Below, piece by piece: positions 13,215-20,407 of a DNA stretch of 20,954 bases. The position numbers and the translations under genes are program-made. Source of the DNA: UBA1163 sp049513055 (lineage in GTDB: Bacteria; Desulfobacterota; BSN033; UBA1163); the NCBI GenBank assembly GCA_049513055.1, contig JBEKWN010000079.1, forward strand, positions 1 to 20,954, given 5' to 3'. Numbering within the stretch: the first letter of the stretch is position 1; each line of letters opens with the position of its first letter. The notes beneath the pieces were generated by a model. The model was not told the DNA's origin. It made no database searches and saw only the letters and a list, made by a program, of their open reading frames with translations.

Positions 13215-15580
13215 ATGAGCCAAAGCCAAACTCAATTTTGGAGTGTCCCCTCTCTTGAATTGCTTCAGCAACTTCAAACCACCCCTGAAGGCTTGATGAG
13301 CGATGAGGTCCAACGACGACTCTTACGCTATGGATCCAATCTCCTAAAGCCTAAGAAGAAATCAGACGCACTGACACTCCTGTTAGCTCAATTTAAGAGT
13401 CCGATTATTCTCATCCTTATTTTTGCAGCGGGATTATCCTTCTTCCTCCATAATCCCATTGATGCCGTGATCATCCTCGTGATTGTTTTGGTCAGCGGTT
13501 TCCTTGGATTCTGGCAGGAACGGGGAGCGGTCAATGCTGTTGAGAAGTTGTATGCAATCGTGCAGATCACAACGACTGTGGTTCGCAATGGAGACTCAAA
13601 AGAAGTTCCCATCGAAGAGGTTGTCCCGGGGGATATTGTGTTCATCAAGGCAAGCGATGTCATCCCTGGAGACTGTCTTCTTCTAGAATCCAAAGATCTA
13701 TTTGTCGATGAAGCAGCCTTGACAGGTGAAACCTATCCTGTCGAAAAATCGATTGGCACTTTACCACCGGAAACACCGCTCAGCCAGCGGACAAACTCGC
13801 TCTTTATGGGAACCCATGTGGTCAGCGGGAGTGCAAGGGCCGTGGTCATCCGAACAGGGAAGGAGACCGAATTTGGAAAGGTTTCCGAACGGCTGAAACT
13901 CAGACCCCCGGAGACAGAGTTTGAGCATGGTGTCAGGCGATTTGGGTATCTCCTCATGGAGATCACACTGGTGCTGGTGATCGCCATCTTTGCCATCAAT
14001 GTCTATTTTGCGCGGCCGATATTAGAATCTTTTCTCTTTGCATTGGCGCTTGCAGTTGGACTGACTCCAACACTATTACCCGCGATCATCAGCATTAATC
14101 TTGCTCACGGTGCCAAGCGGATGGCCCTCGATAAGGTCATCGTAAAACGGCTGGCATCGATTGAAAACTTCGGTAGCATGAACGTGCTCTGTTCCGATAA
14201 GACCGGCACCCTGACTGAAGGAGTGGTGAAATTACACTCTGCCTTAAATGTGGACGGCCATGAGAGTGAAAAAGTCCTTCTCTATGCCTTTCTCAATTCT
14301 TCTTATGAGACGGGATTTATGAATCCGATCGATGAAGCGATCCGTAAACATCGCCAATTTGATCTGTTAGGCTATCAGAAATTGGATGAGGTGCCTTACG
14401 ATTTTATTCGCAAGCGATTGAGCATTTTAATCTCAAAAGGTGACACGCATCTGATGGTAACGAAAGGAGCCCTGTCAAATGTGCTCGCTGTCTGCTCCTC
14501 CGCAGAAATTGCTGAAGGAAGGATTGTGGACATCGTTACCGTAAAGGAACGGGTCGGGGGTTGCTTACAAGGATACCGTCTCCGACACGGTCATCACCAG
14601 GGAGCAAGAAACCGACATGACGTTTTTGGGATTTTTGATTCTCTTTGATCCGCCCAAGCCCGGAATCATCGAGACCATCAGACAACTGAAACATCTCGGG
14701 GTTTCATTGAAGATCATCACCGGAGATAACCGGCTGCTTGCCGCCAATGTCAGTCAACAGGTGGAGTTATTGAATCCACACATCCTCACAGGTGGAGATC
14801 TTCACCAGATGAGTGATGAGGCGCTTCTCAAACGGGTCAACGATGTGGATGTCTTTGCTGAGGTGCATCTCCGTGGATAGCGCAGTGGATGTTGCCAAAG
14901 AGGCGGCTGACATTGTGCTGCTCGAAAAGGATCTCAATGTCCTCGTTCAGGGTGTGCGCGAGGGGAGGACGACTTTTGCCAACACGTTGAAGTATGTGTT
15001 CATGGCATCGAGCGCCAATTTCGGGAATATGTTTAGCATGGCAGGAGCCTCCCTCTTTTTACCCTTTCTTCCTCTTCTGCCCAAGCAGATTCTACTCACC
15101 AATTTGCTGACGGACTTTCCAGAGATGACGATTGCCACGGACAGTGTCGATCGTGAACTGGTTGAGAAACCTCGGCGCTGGAATATCCAGTTCATAAGAA
15201 ACTTTATGCTAACCTTCGGCCTTCTAAGCTCGGTGTTTGATTATCTTACCTTTGGTGTGCTTCTGCTTATCCTCCATGCCACCACGGATCAATTCAGAAC
15301 AGGCTGGTTTATAGAATCTGTGATTTCAGCTTCGGTCACTGTCCTCGTTATTCGCACTCGGAAGTCTTTCTTCAGAAGTAAACCCGGGAAGTATCTGCTG
15401 ATGGCCACTCTGCTGATTGTTGTGGTGACGATCCTATTTCCATTCACTCCCCTTGCAGGACTCTTAGGTTTTCAACCGTTGCCAATGACGATCCTTCTGG
15501 TTATCGGCATGATTGTGGTGCTCTATATTATTGCAGCAGAAATAACAAAAAGGTCCTTTTACAAAAGGGTGAATTTTTAA
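13215..15580 (+). pseudogene. mgtA: Broken Mg2+-translocating P-type ATPase (MgtA/MgtB type, P3B)
   Basis: The remnant spans three frames. Segment 1 (13215 to about 14553) has the N-terminal cation-ATPase domain, the actuator loop LTGETYPVEK (T170-E172), membrane helices and the phosphorylation site DKTGTLTEG (D328). Segment 2 (about 14560-14862, frame +1) reads VAYKD..DTVITREQETDMTFLGFL followed by DPPKPGIIETI and IITGDNRLLA. Segment 3 (about 14867-15580, frame +2) resumes at ISVDSAVDVAKEAADIVLL and holds the C-terminal membrane helices. Compared with the family from memory, roughly 15-20 residues are missing at the first junction. About 35 are missing at the second, including the invariant MGDGIND hinge. 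Loss of that motif makes a functional pump very unlikely even if frames were restored. Sequence outside the junctions is well preserved, so the damage looks recent. Confidence 0.88.
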
Positions 15581-16031
15581 AAAGATACCCGCTGATTAAT
15601 CTATTAAATCCATATTACAGAGGGGTTAAATGGGCCGTGATCATAAATGCATATATGCAACCCTGCCTCCCTTGCCCTCGTATAGGTTCTGGAGTGCATA
15701 AATCAGGTTGCATTAGAACCAATGTCTCCTTTTTCTTTTTCGTCCCTCCCGGGTATTTCGATTAATTTTCATACCACTGAAAAAAAGTCTTGACTTTTTT
15801 ACGTATTTATGAAAAAAAGTCGGTCCACCGTTTTGGAAGGTGTGAAGCATTTCCGGACAATTGTTTCAAAATTCCTGCATCAAAATTCCTGATGCTCACC
15901 GGATAAGTCTACCCTGTTGTAGCATTAAATTCTGCGTTCGTAATCATAATGCCTTTGCCAATTGAAGGGCGGAGCATAACCCAATACCAGAAGTGCATCA
16001 TTTCAAGACCTGTTCCCCCGTCCTCTTTCTT
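15581..16031. other. Non-coding stretch with small palindromes
   Basis: No gene is supported here. Visible structures are TGCATATATGCA (15648-15659), GGTTCT...AGAACC (15685-15720), the dyad AAAAAAGTC-TT-GACTTTTTT (15781-15800) with another AAAAAAAGTC half-site at about 15812-15821, and a tandem CAAAATTCCTG (near 15870-15895). The AAAAAGTC dyad could be an operator, but no gene start lies close enough to test that idea. Confidence 0.4.
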
Positions 16032-16190
16032 CCTATTCCACCCGCCGGTGGAAGGAAAGCTGATACGGGGGTTTGAAGGTCTTGATGCCGCAGATCGAAC
16101 TCGCGTTGAGCCAATAGGAACCGATGTAGAACGAGGATTCATCGACTTTGCCCGCACAGGACGAGGGTAGGGAGATTGAGATTCGCCTGT
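16032..16190 (+). pseudogene. RNB-family exoribonuclease 3'-end fragment, copy 1
   Basis: Read forward from about 16032, the frame gives LFHPPVEGKLIRGFEGLD, then AADRTRV and GTDVERGFIDFARTG, ending at a TAG (16168-16170). This is how the C-terminal S1-like domain of RNB (RNase II/R-type) exoribonucleases ends. The catalytic domain is absent, and the sequence upstream of LFHPP does not resemble the family. About 84% of bases match copy 2 over 129 bp. Homology to copy 3 continues about 20 bp past the stop (GATTGA-GATTCGCCTG), so the repeat unit includes 3' flank. It is a fragment, not a gene. The family call is by recall of the motif. Confidence 0.62.
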
Positions 16191-16279
16191 CTCGGTTAAA
16201 AATAAGGGGATGCAGGTTGCAAAACATTTTAAGGTATTTTCCACATTTACCGCTTCTTTAAAAATGATCACCCGGTGTC

Positions 16280-16545
16280 AACCCTTCGACTCCCCGGCTT
16301 GAAGGCCATGGCTTGCCTTTGGCCCGAGACTTCGGCGAGCTCAGTCGAGCCGCTCAGGCCGAGGGGCTCAGGGTTGACCCTGAGCTGCGCTTTCTTACGC
16401 CGTCTTTAAAGACGAGGCGTGATGAAGCCGAATGGGTCAAGTTGTTTTAGAACCTATGTCCGCTTCGTTGACGAGTATACTCCCCTGTCGGAATCGAGTC
16501 GGAGTCGACTCGGTCGTACCGCACCGACCCGTACCGAGTTGTGCT
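16280..16545. repeat. Cluster of palindromes upstream of the AbiE module
   Basis: The stretch contains GCTCAGGGT/ACCCTGAGC (16366-16385), ACGCC-GTCTTT/AAAGAC-GA-GGCGT (16397-16420), CGAGTC-GGAGTC-GACTCG (16495-16512) and ACTCGGT/ACCGAGT (16508-16539) with an inner GGTCG/CGACC. Four strong dyads within 200 bp of non-coding DNA mark it as a repeat sink or a structured region. No coding sequence is supported. Confidence 0.5.
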
Positions 16546-16595
16546 TCCCCGGAAATGACGCACAACAATTGCTCTGGATCGGAAGCCCTTTCTTA

Positions 16596-16690
16596 TGGTT
16601 TAAAAAAATGGTTATTTCTTGCCTTCCAGTAATGAAATTCCGACTTTTTTAAACTTCCCACTTGACTTTGGTTTAAAATTATTGTTATTT
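16596..16690 (+). repeat. Pair of 22-bp direct repeats before abiEi
   Basis: TGGTTTAAAA-AAATGGTTATTT (16596-16617) and TGGTTTAAAA-TTATTGTTATTT (16669-16690) match at 19 of 22 positions, 73 bp apart. The second ends 8 bp before the abiEi ATG. TTGACT at 16662-16667 abuts it, so it may cover the promoter. AbiEi antitoxins are known to repress their own operon by binding upstream repeats. These are candidate operator sites, by inference. Confidence 0.45.
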
Positions 16691-16697
16691 AAGTACC

Positions 16698-17477
16698 ATG
16701 GGTAATGAAAAAACAACAAAAATAAACCAGCTCATCAGTAAGTGGTCCCGGGGAACCGTTGCAACGGCTTCTTACCTGAAGCGGCAAGGGTTTACTTACG
16801 ATCTCCTGACGAAATATCGCCGTAGCGGCTGGATTAAATCTTTTGGCCAAGGGGCCTACATCCTCCCTGAAGATCGGGTCGAGTGGTCCGGAGCCTTATA
16901 CGCAGTTCAATCCCAGCTTGAGCTTGAAGTTCACGCAGGAGGGAAGACGGCCCTTGAACTCAAGGGTTACGGTCACTACATTCCTGAGGAGACAAGAACC
17001 CTCTTTCTTTACGCTCAACCTGGGATGATCCTACCCGCCTGGTTCTCAGGAGAACGGTTTAGTCTTCGTCTTGTTGTGACCCGGACGAGCCTTTTCCCTG
17101 TAAACAACCGTGACGGATTCTCCGAATGGAAGGAGAGGGAGTTCTCCATTCGGATATCCTCGCCGGAGCGGGCGGCCATGGAGATGCTTCACCTTGTTCC
17201 GGAGAAGGTAAGCTTCGAGGAGTCGCTTCTCATCATGGAGAGCCTTGTTACGCTCAGGCCCGAGATCGTTCAAAAGCTTCTCGAAATATGCCGCTTTGTC
17301 AAAGTTAAAAGGCTTTTCATGTACATGGCCGAAAAACATAGGCATCCCTGGGTGGAAAAGCTTGATCTTTCACGGATAGATTTCGGCAGAGGGAAGCGGA
17401 GGATCGTATCCGGGGGAGAACTCGATCCCAAGTATCAAATCACGGTCCCCAGGGAGAGGAGAGAAGGAACAGTTTGA
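16698..17477 (+). CDS. abiEi: AbiEi-family antitoxin (type IV toxin-antitoxin)
   Basis: This 259-aa protein begins with a winged-helix region (about 1-65: GTVATASYLKRQGFTYDLLTKY, RRSGWIKSFGQGAYILPED) in the style of AbiEi antitoxins. The larger C-terminal domain follows (GGKTALELKGYGHYIP; SSPERAAMEMLHLVPE; FEESLLIMESLVTLRPE). AbiEi represses the operon and counteracts the AbiEii nucleotidyltransferase toxin. Its stop overlaps the toxin start by four bases (TTGA), typical translational coupling. The gene is intact although its toxin partner is broken. The module lies between RNB-tail copies 1 and 2. There is no clear ribosome site; ATTTAAGTACC precedes the ATG. Confidence 0.85.
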   Translation: MGNEKTTKINQLISKWSRGTVATASYLKRQGFTYDLLTKYRRSGWIKSFGQGAYILPEDRVEWSGALYAVQSQLELEVHAGGKTALELKGYGHYIPEETRTLFLYAQPGMILPAWFSGERFSLRLVVTRTSLFPVNNRDGFSEWKEREFSIRISSPERAAMEMLHLVPEKVSFEESLLIMESLVTLRPEIVQKLLEICRFVKVKRLFMYMAEKHRHPWVEKLDLSRIDFGRGKRRIVSGGELDPKYQITVPRERREGTV

Positions 17478-18460
17478 AAAAAGACACGGTCTTTTTCAGG
17501 CAGGCAGAATTGCTCCTTCGGGTTTTGCCCTTTGCAAACGAAGAGGAAATCTTTGCCTTGAAGGGAGGGACCGCGATCAACTTCTTCTTAAGGGACCTTC
17601 CCCGTCTTTCCGTCGATATTGACCTGACCTATCTTCCGGTCAACGACCGTGAGACTGCTTTAAATGACATCGACAAAGCCCTTCTTCGAATCTCCAAAAA
17701 GGTTGAGAAAAAAATTGCCGGTGTTCGCGTGTTTCCCAAGAAAGATCATCACCTGGATATTTTAGCCGGTTTGCTAATCCGCCGCGGCGATGCAGCGGTC
17801 AAAATAGAACCGAACCCTGTCCTGAGAGGATCGGTATTTCCAACAGAAACGAGAACCCTCTGTCAGAGGGCACAGGATTTCTTTGAGCTTTCAATCGAAG
17901 CCCGCACCCTTTCATTCGAGGATCTTTACGGAGGAAAGGCCTGTGCAGCTCTGGACCGGCAGCATCCGAGAGATCTTTTCGACATCGATATGCTGTTCAA
18001 GAATGAGGGGTGCCGTTGCGACGAGTAAGGAGCAACTCTTGGCACGCCTGCGAGAAGGTGAGCAGGCCGGATAAGCCCACGAAGAGCGGGGCAGACGGGT
18101 TTTTTTCAGCTTCTTGTCAGTCACTCCCGACCGATGGTCGAAATCCTCAATCCACAATGGGGTGACCTGCGCCCTGTCTTCGAGAGAGAATTCCAGGGCA
18201 TGGTGGTCGAACCGGTCACGCCAGAGGAACTGAGGACTATAGGAGAGCAATTGGTATCCAAGCTTCGCAAGGAAATGACCCAGGAGGAAAGGCAGTTTAT
18301 CGTATCTGTTAAAGAGGGAAAACCCCAGTGGAATTTGTTGGGCGTGCCCGGAATCGAGAATCTTCCTGCCGTTCAATGGAAGCTTCTAAACATAGGCCGA
18401 ATGACCCACGGGAAACACCGGGAGGCACTACGAAAACTCCGGGACTACCTTGGCGTATAG
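17474..18460 (+). pseudogene. abiEii: AbiEii-family nucleotidyltransferase toxin gene, broken
   Basis: From the TTG at 17474 the frame shows the family's catalytic start: FALKGGTAIN (GGT at 31-33), FLRDLPRLSVDIDLTYLP (S46-x-D48-x-D50), then FEDLYGGKACAALDRQHPRDLFDIDML. The first frame stops at 18028 after 184 aa. The C-terminal part continues in another frame from about 18096 to 18460 (LLVSHSRPMVEILNPQW; LLGVPGIENLPAVQWKLLN; KHREALRKLRDYL). The roughly 70 bp between the two parts (about 18028-18095) do not read like the family and include a GCCTGC/GCAGGC hairpin, so a small insertion is the simplest explanation. The nucleotidyltransferase half is complete. Whether the truncated protein keeps activity is unknown; inactivation is more likely. 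Confidence 0.85.
18046..18067. repeat. Hairpin inside the AbiEii disruption
   Basis: GCCTGC (18046-18051) and GCAGGC (18062-18067) form a 6-bp stem with a 10-nt loop, within the stretch where AbiEii similarity is interrupted. This suggests insertion of a small palindromic element, but its ends cannot be set from one sequence. Confidence 0.4.
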
Positions 18461-18546
18461 CCGCGTGTTCGATACTTCCTGTTCTACCCCATTACAAGTG
18501 ACAGGAAATTATTCCTCTTTACACCAACGTCCCCATCTCTCTTCAT

Positions 18547-18680
18547 ATCCGCCGGTGGAAGGAAAACTGATGCAAGGGTTTGAAGGTCTTGATGCCGCAG
18601 ATCGAGTTCGCGTTGAACTCATCGGGACTGATGTAGAACGAGGATTCATTGACTTTACCCGAGCAGGAAGAAGACAGGGC
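18547..18680 (+). pseudogene. RNB-family exoribonuclease 3'-end fragment, copy 2
   Basis: The frame reads PPVEGKLMQGFEGLD, AADRVRVELI and GTDVERGFIDFTRAG, then ends at TGA (18684-18686). It matches copy 1 at about 84% of bases and begins at ATCCGCCGG, without the LFH of copies 1 and 3. The remaining parts of the gap 18461-18767 hold nothing recognisable. It lies between the broken toxin gene and the convergent end of the RRM operon. Confidence 0.62.
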
Positions 18681-18767
18681 CAATGAAGGCGGATTATTTG
18701 TAATTGTCCTGCTTTCACCTTGTCTTTGATGAATCCGTTATCCTAGAAAAGTGGAGCTGCGGTAAGT

Positions 18768-19043
18768 TTAGGATGCTATCAAAACATCTTTCGCAAAAGG
18801 TTTCCGGACCCTGGCCTTTTTTGGGGTAGCTTCCTGAAAAGAAAAATAATCAGGAGAATTTTTATTGGGTTTTGATTTTGACTTCTCCTTATAAAGGTTT
18901 TCGAGTCTTCCTTCCTGGTGTTCTGTTAACATTTGTTTTTGATCGAAATCCCCTGATGCAGATTTGATAAATTGGTCTTCATTCTTAGTTAATTTATACT
19001 GGTTTAATCCTGACATAACCCATTCAAGCCTTTCTTTATTCAT
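18768..19043 (-). CDS. Unknown small helical protein, last gene of the RRM operon
   Basis: This 91-aa protein starts at the ATG at 19043, preceded by AAAGGAG at five bases, a strong ribosome site. Residues about 5-53 (LEWVMSGLNQYKLTKNEDQF; LTEHQEGRLENLYKEK) resemble the short helical pattern 'W/N-E..Fi.s....LS..Q...Le.iY' seen in many small phage-like and regulatory proteins. The C-terminus is basic (SKSKPNKNS; KKARVRKPFAKD). No catalytic motif is visible. It overlaps by 8 nt the TAA (19036-19038) of the frame behind the zinc-ribbon gene, which suggests coupling. Function unknown. Confidence 0.7.
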   Translation of the reverse strand: MNKERLEWVMSGLNQYKLTKNEDQFIKSASGDFDQKQMLTEHQEGRLENLYKEKSKSKPNKNSPDYFSFQEATPKKARVRKPFAKDVLIAS

Positions 19044-19185
19044 AATGACTCCTTTCCATCCTGATCACTGAGTTTTTCAAATCCCTATGACTATCTTTCT
19101 CGGAAGACATGGCTTCCCTTGCCTCTTTTACCAGCAAATTTTTCCCATGAAACCTGCCCGGTTCAACATGTTCCTTAGATATTCT

Positions 19186-19353
19186 CTATTTCCTGAAGCA
19201 CTCCATACACAGTAGTTTTTTGTCATCAGGCGGGGGAACCGGGGTAGCAACCTCCTTTCCGCAACCCGAACATAAAACTTTATAGGATTTTGGATGCCTC
19301 AAATAGTTCGTTCTTGAAGCATGGAACCTCCCGTGTCTTCTCCGCTGTAACAT
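19186..19353 (-). CDS. Small zinc-ribbon protein (CxxC-x17-CxxC)
   Basis: This 55-aa protein is encoded from the ATG at 19353 to a TAG at 19186-19188, with GAGGG six bases before the start. The C-terminal half is a clear zinc ribbon: YKVLCSGCGKEV, a 17-residue spacing, then LLCMECFRK. This C-x2-C-x17-C-x2-C pattern (CSxCGKE...CxxCF.K) is shared by small prokaryotic nucleic-acid-associated zinc-ribbon proteins. It begins 29 bp after the RRM gene ends, in the same operon. Past the amber codon the same frame stays open for 49 codons (RISKEHVEPGRFHGKNLLVK...) to a TAA that overlaps the next gene's start codon. The protein may therefore once have been, or still be, longer. Confidence 0.7.
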   Translation of the reverse strand: MLQRRRHGRFHASRTNYLRHPKSYKVLCSGCGKEVATPVPPPDDKKLLCMECFRK

Positions 19354-19382
19354 TGTTCACCCTCTTTTCTGCGAAAACAGGA

Positions 19383-19685
19383 TTAATAACGGTTTCCGTG
19401 GGCGCTATAATCCATTCGCCCTCCCCCAGTTCTTCCCTGGTCGGCACGGGGGCGGGTCTCATTCACACTTATCTGTTTGCCCAGGAGTTCCTTCCCGTTA
19501 AGGCTCTTAATGGCCGTTTGAGCCTGAGACTGCGCAGGCATTTCTACAAAACCAAACCCCCGGGACTGGCCATTGTACTTGTCTTTGATAACTCTCGCTG
19601 AAGTTACCTGGCCGAAGGATTCAAAAGCCTCCCGAATCGTTACATCTGTTGCATCATAGGATAAGTTTCCCACATAAATATTCAT
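19383..19685 (-). CDS. RRM-type RNA-binding protein
   Basis: This 100-aa protein has one RNA-recognition motif with a short basic, glycine-rich tail. RNP2 is IYVGNL (3-8) and RNP1 is RGFGFVEM (42-49). The fold continues with AQTAIKSLNGKELLGKQISV and the tail NETRPRADQGRTGGG. The ATG at 19685 is chosen because AAAGGGAG lies 7 nt upstream and the RRM then begins at residue 2, although the frame stays open to 19745. Such stand-alone RRM proteins occur in cyanobacteria and deltaproteobacteria, often cold-induced, and are thought to act as RNA chaperones. The gene is second in an operon with an attenuator-like leader. Confidence 0.92.
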   Translation of the reverse strand: MNIYVGNLSYDATDVTIREAFESFGQVTSARVIKDKYNGQSRGFGFVEMPAQSQAQTAIKSLNGKELLGKQISVNETRPRADQGRTGGGRMDYSAHGNRY

Positions 19686-19687
19686 AA

Positions 19688-19906
19688 TCATTCTCCCTTT
19701 TTTAGATTTTTCTTCCTTTTCTTTGTTATAAAAGTCTGGCTCCATTCCAATGCAAATTCTTCATGACAGCTCCACAATGAGCTTACTTTCTTTTGGGGAA
19801 CAGCTTCATGGCCGACGGTTACCTCCTTCCCTTTATCGCTTTCCCCTTCAATTTTGATTCTCTTCATATCACCTTTTCTCTGGTCGCTCTGCCTTGTAAT
19901 CGCCAT
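19688..19906 (-). CDS. Unknown small basic protein, first gene of the RRM operon
   Basis: The ATG at 19906 follows GGAGG by about five bases. The frame continues upstream to 19918 but through that ribosome site. The 72-aa product is very hydrophilic: Lys/Arg/Glu-rich ends (RKGDMKRIKIEGESDKGKEV; ITKKRKKNLKKGE) around one more hydrophobic stretch (SSLWSCHEEFALEWSQTF). It ends 2 bp before the RRM start codon, so the two genes are probably translationally coupled. No family was recognised. The strong ribosome site and tight spacing support a real gene. Confidence 0.62.
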   Translation of the reverse strand: MAITRQSDQRKGDMKRIKIEGESDKGKEVTVGHEAVPQKKVSSLWSCHEEFALEWSQTFITKKRKKNLKKGE

Positions 19907-19944
19907 CTTAACCTCCAAAACGGCTTTGATTTCGCCATAAAAAA

Positions 19945-19978
19945 GCCCGCGAAGAAGTCGTTTAGAGTTCTTGCGGGC
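19945..19978 (-). terminator. Attenuator-like intrinsic terminator in the RRM operon leader
   Basis: On the minus strand the stem GCCCGC-AAGAA...TTCTT-(C)-GCGGGC is followed by TTTTTT. It lies between the predicted promoter (20026-20054) and the first ATG (19906), so a polymerase starting there would meet it after about 70 nt. A smaller hairpin AGCCT-TTT-AGGCT (about 19987-20000) precedes it. It could instead end transcripts coming from dcd at 20408, but no dcd-proximal terminator is otherwise visible. Confidence 0.7.
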
Positions 19979-20025
19979 GTAAGCTATAAGCCTAAAAGGC
20001 TCTGTGCAACTTAGTTTCTTTAATA

Positions 20026-20054
20026 ATTATAAGCTAATTTATACTTAAAAGCAA
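20026..20054 (-). promoter_or_regulatory. Predicted promoter of the RRM/zinc-ribbon operon
   Basis: On the minus strand there is TTGCTT (20054-20049), a 17-bp spacer and a perfect TATAAT (20031-20026). The start point near 20019 gives a leader of about 110 nt containing two hairpins. The promoter lies about 30 bp from the start of RNB-tail copy 3, so it is at the very edge of the module. Confidence 0.65.
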
Positions 20055-20082
20055 GAAAATACGCTTGGACAATGCAATATCC

Positions 20083-20290
20083 GGTTTAGAAGATACCATC
20101 GTTACGGGTGCCTCAGAAAAAGGAACCTGGGCTCGCCTATTCCATCCGCCGGTGGAAGGAAAGGTGATACGAGGGTTTTAAGATTATGATGTTGGAGATC
20201 GAGTTCGCGTTCAGCTCATCGGGACGGATGCAGAACGAAGATTCATCAACTTTGCCCGAGCAGGATGAGGGCAGGGGGATTGATATTCGC
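20083..20290 (+). pseudogene. RNB-family exoribonuclease 3'-end fragment, copy 3 (longest)
   Basis: The frame reads GLEDTIVTGASEKGTWARLF then HPPVEGKVIRGF, a TAA (20178-20180), and continues after it as VGDRVRVQLIGTDAERRFIN. It ends with FARAG and TGA. The added upstream part (IVTGASEKGTWARLF) is the preceding strand of the same RNB C-terminal domain, which strengthens the family call. An internal stop and several substitutions show decay. The rest of the gap 19979-20407 holds the RRM promoter on one side and A/T-rich non-coding sequence on the other. Confidence 0.68.
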
Positions 20291-20407
20291 CTGACCCAGT
20301 AGAGAAATAGATCATTATAAAAGTAGAAATTTATAATTTTATGGACGTCCCAGTCGCTGACGCTGGATGTGAGACCTGAAAGTAAATAGTGTCTATTTCA
20401 GACGCGT

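Noticed and set aside
13215..15580. Programmed frameshifting in the Mg2+ ATPase gene.
   Set aside because: Both junctions lack conserved family residues, including the MGDGIND motif, so frame change alone cannot restore the protein.
15781..15821. AAAAAGTC dyad and TTGACT as a promoter/operator.
   Set aside because: No -10 at suitable spacing and no gene start within a plausible distance.
13198..15906. TGCT(G/C)ACCGGATAAG on both sides of the mgtA remnant, like target-site duplications.
   Set aside because: A 15-base near-match with one mismatch is expected several times by chance in a 21-kb window, and no terminal inverted repeats adjoin it.
15909..16271. A 120-codon minus-strand open frame across RNB-tail copy 1.
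   Set aside because: It is the complement of the RNB-tail coding sequence; a similar antisense frame appears over copy 2 for the same reason.
19280..19462. A 60-codon minus-strand frame downstream of the RRM region.
   Set aside because: It overlaps the end of the RRM gene and the zinc-ribbon gene in another frame; the zinc-ribbon frame has the recognisable Cys motif and a ribosome site.
16032..20290. The three 130-bp repeats as a CRISPR-like or satellite array.
   Set aside because: Units are 1.5-2.5 kb apart, diverged, and clearly derived from a protein-coding 3' end.
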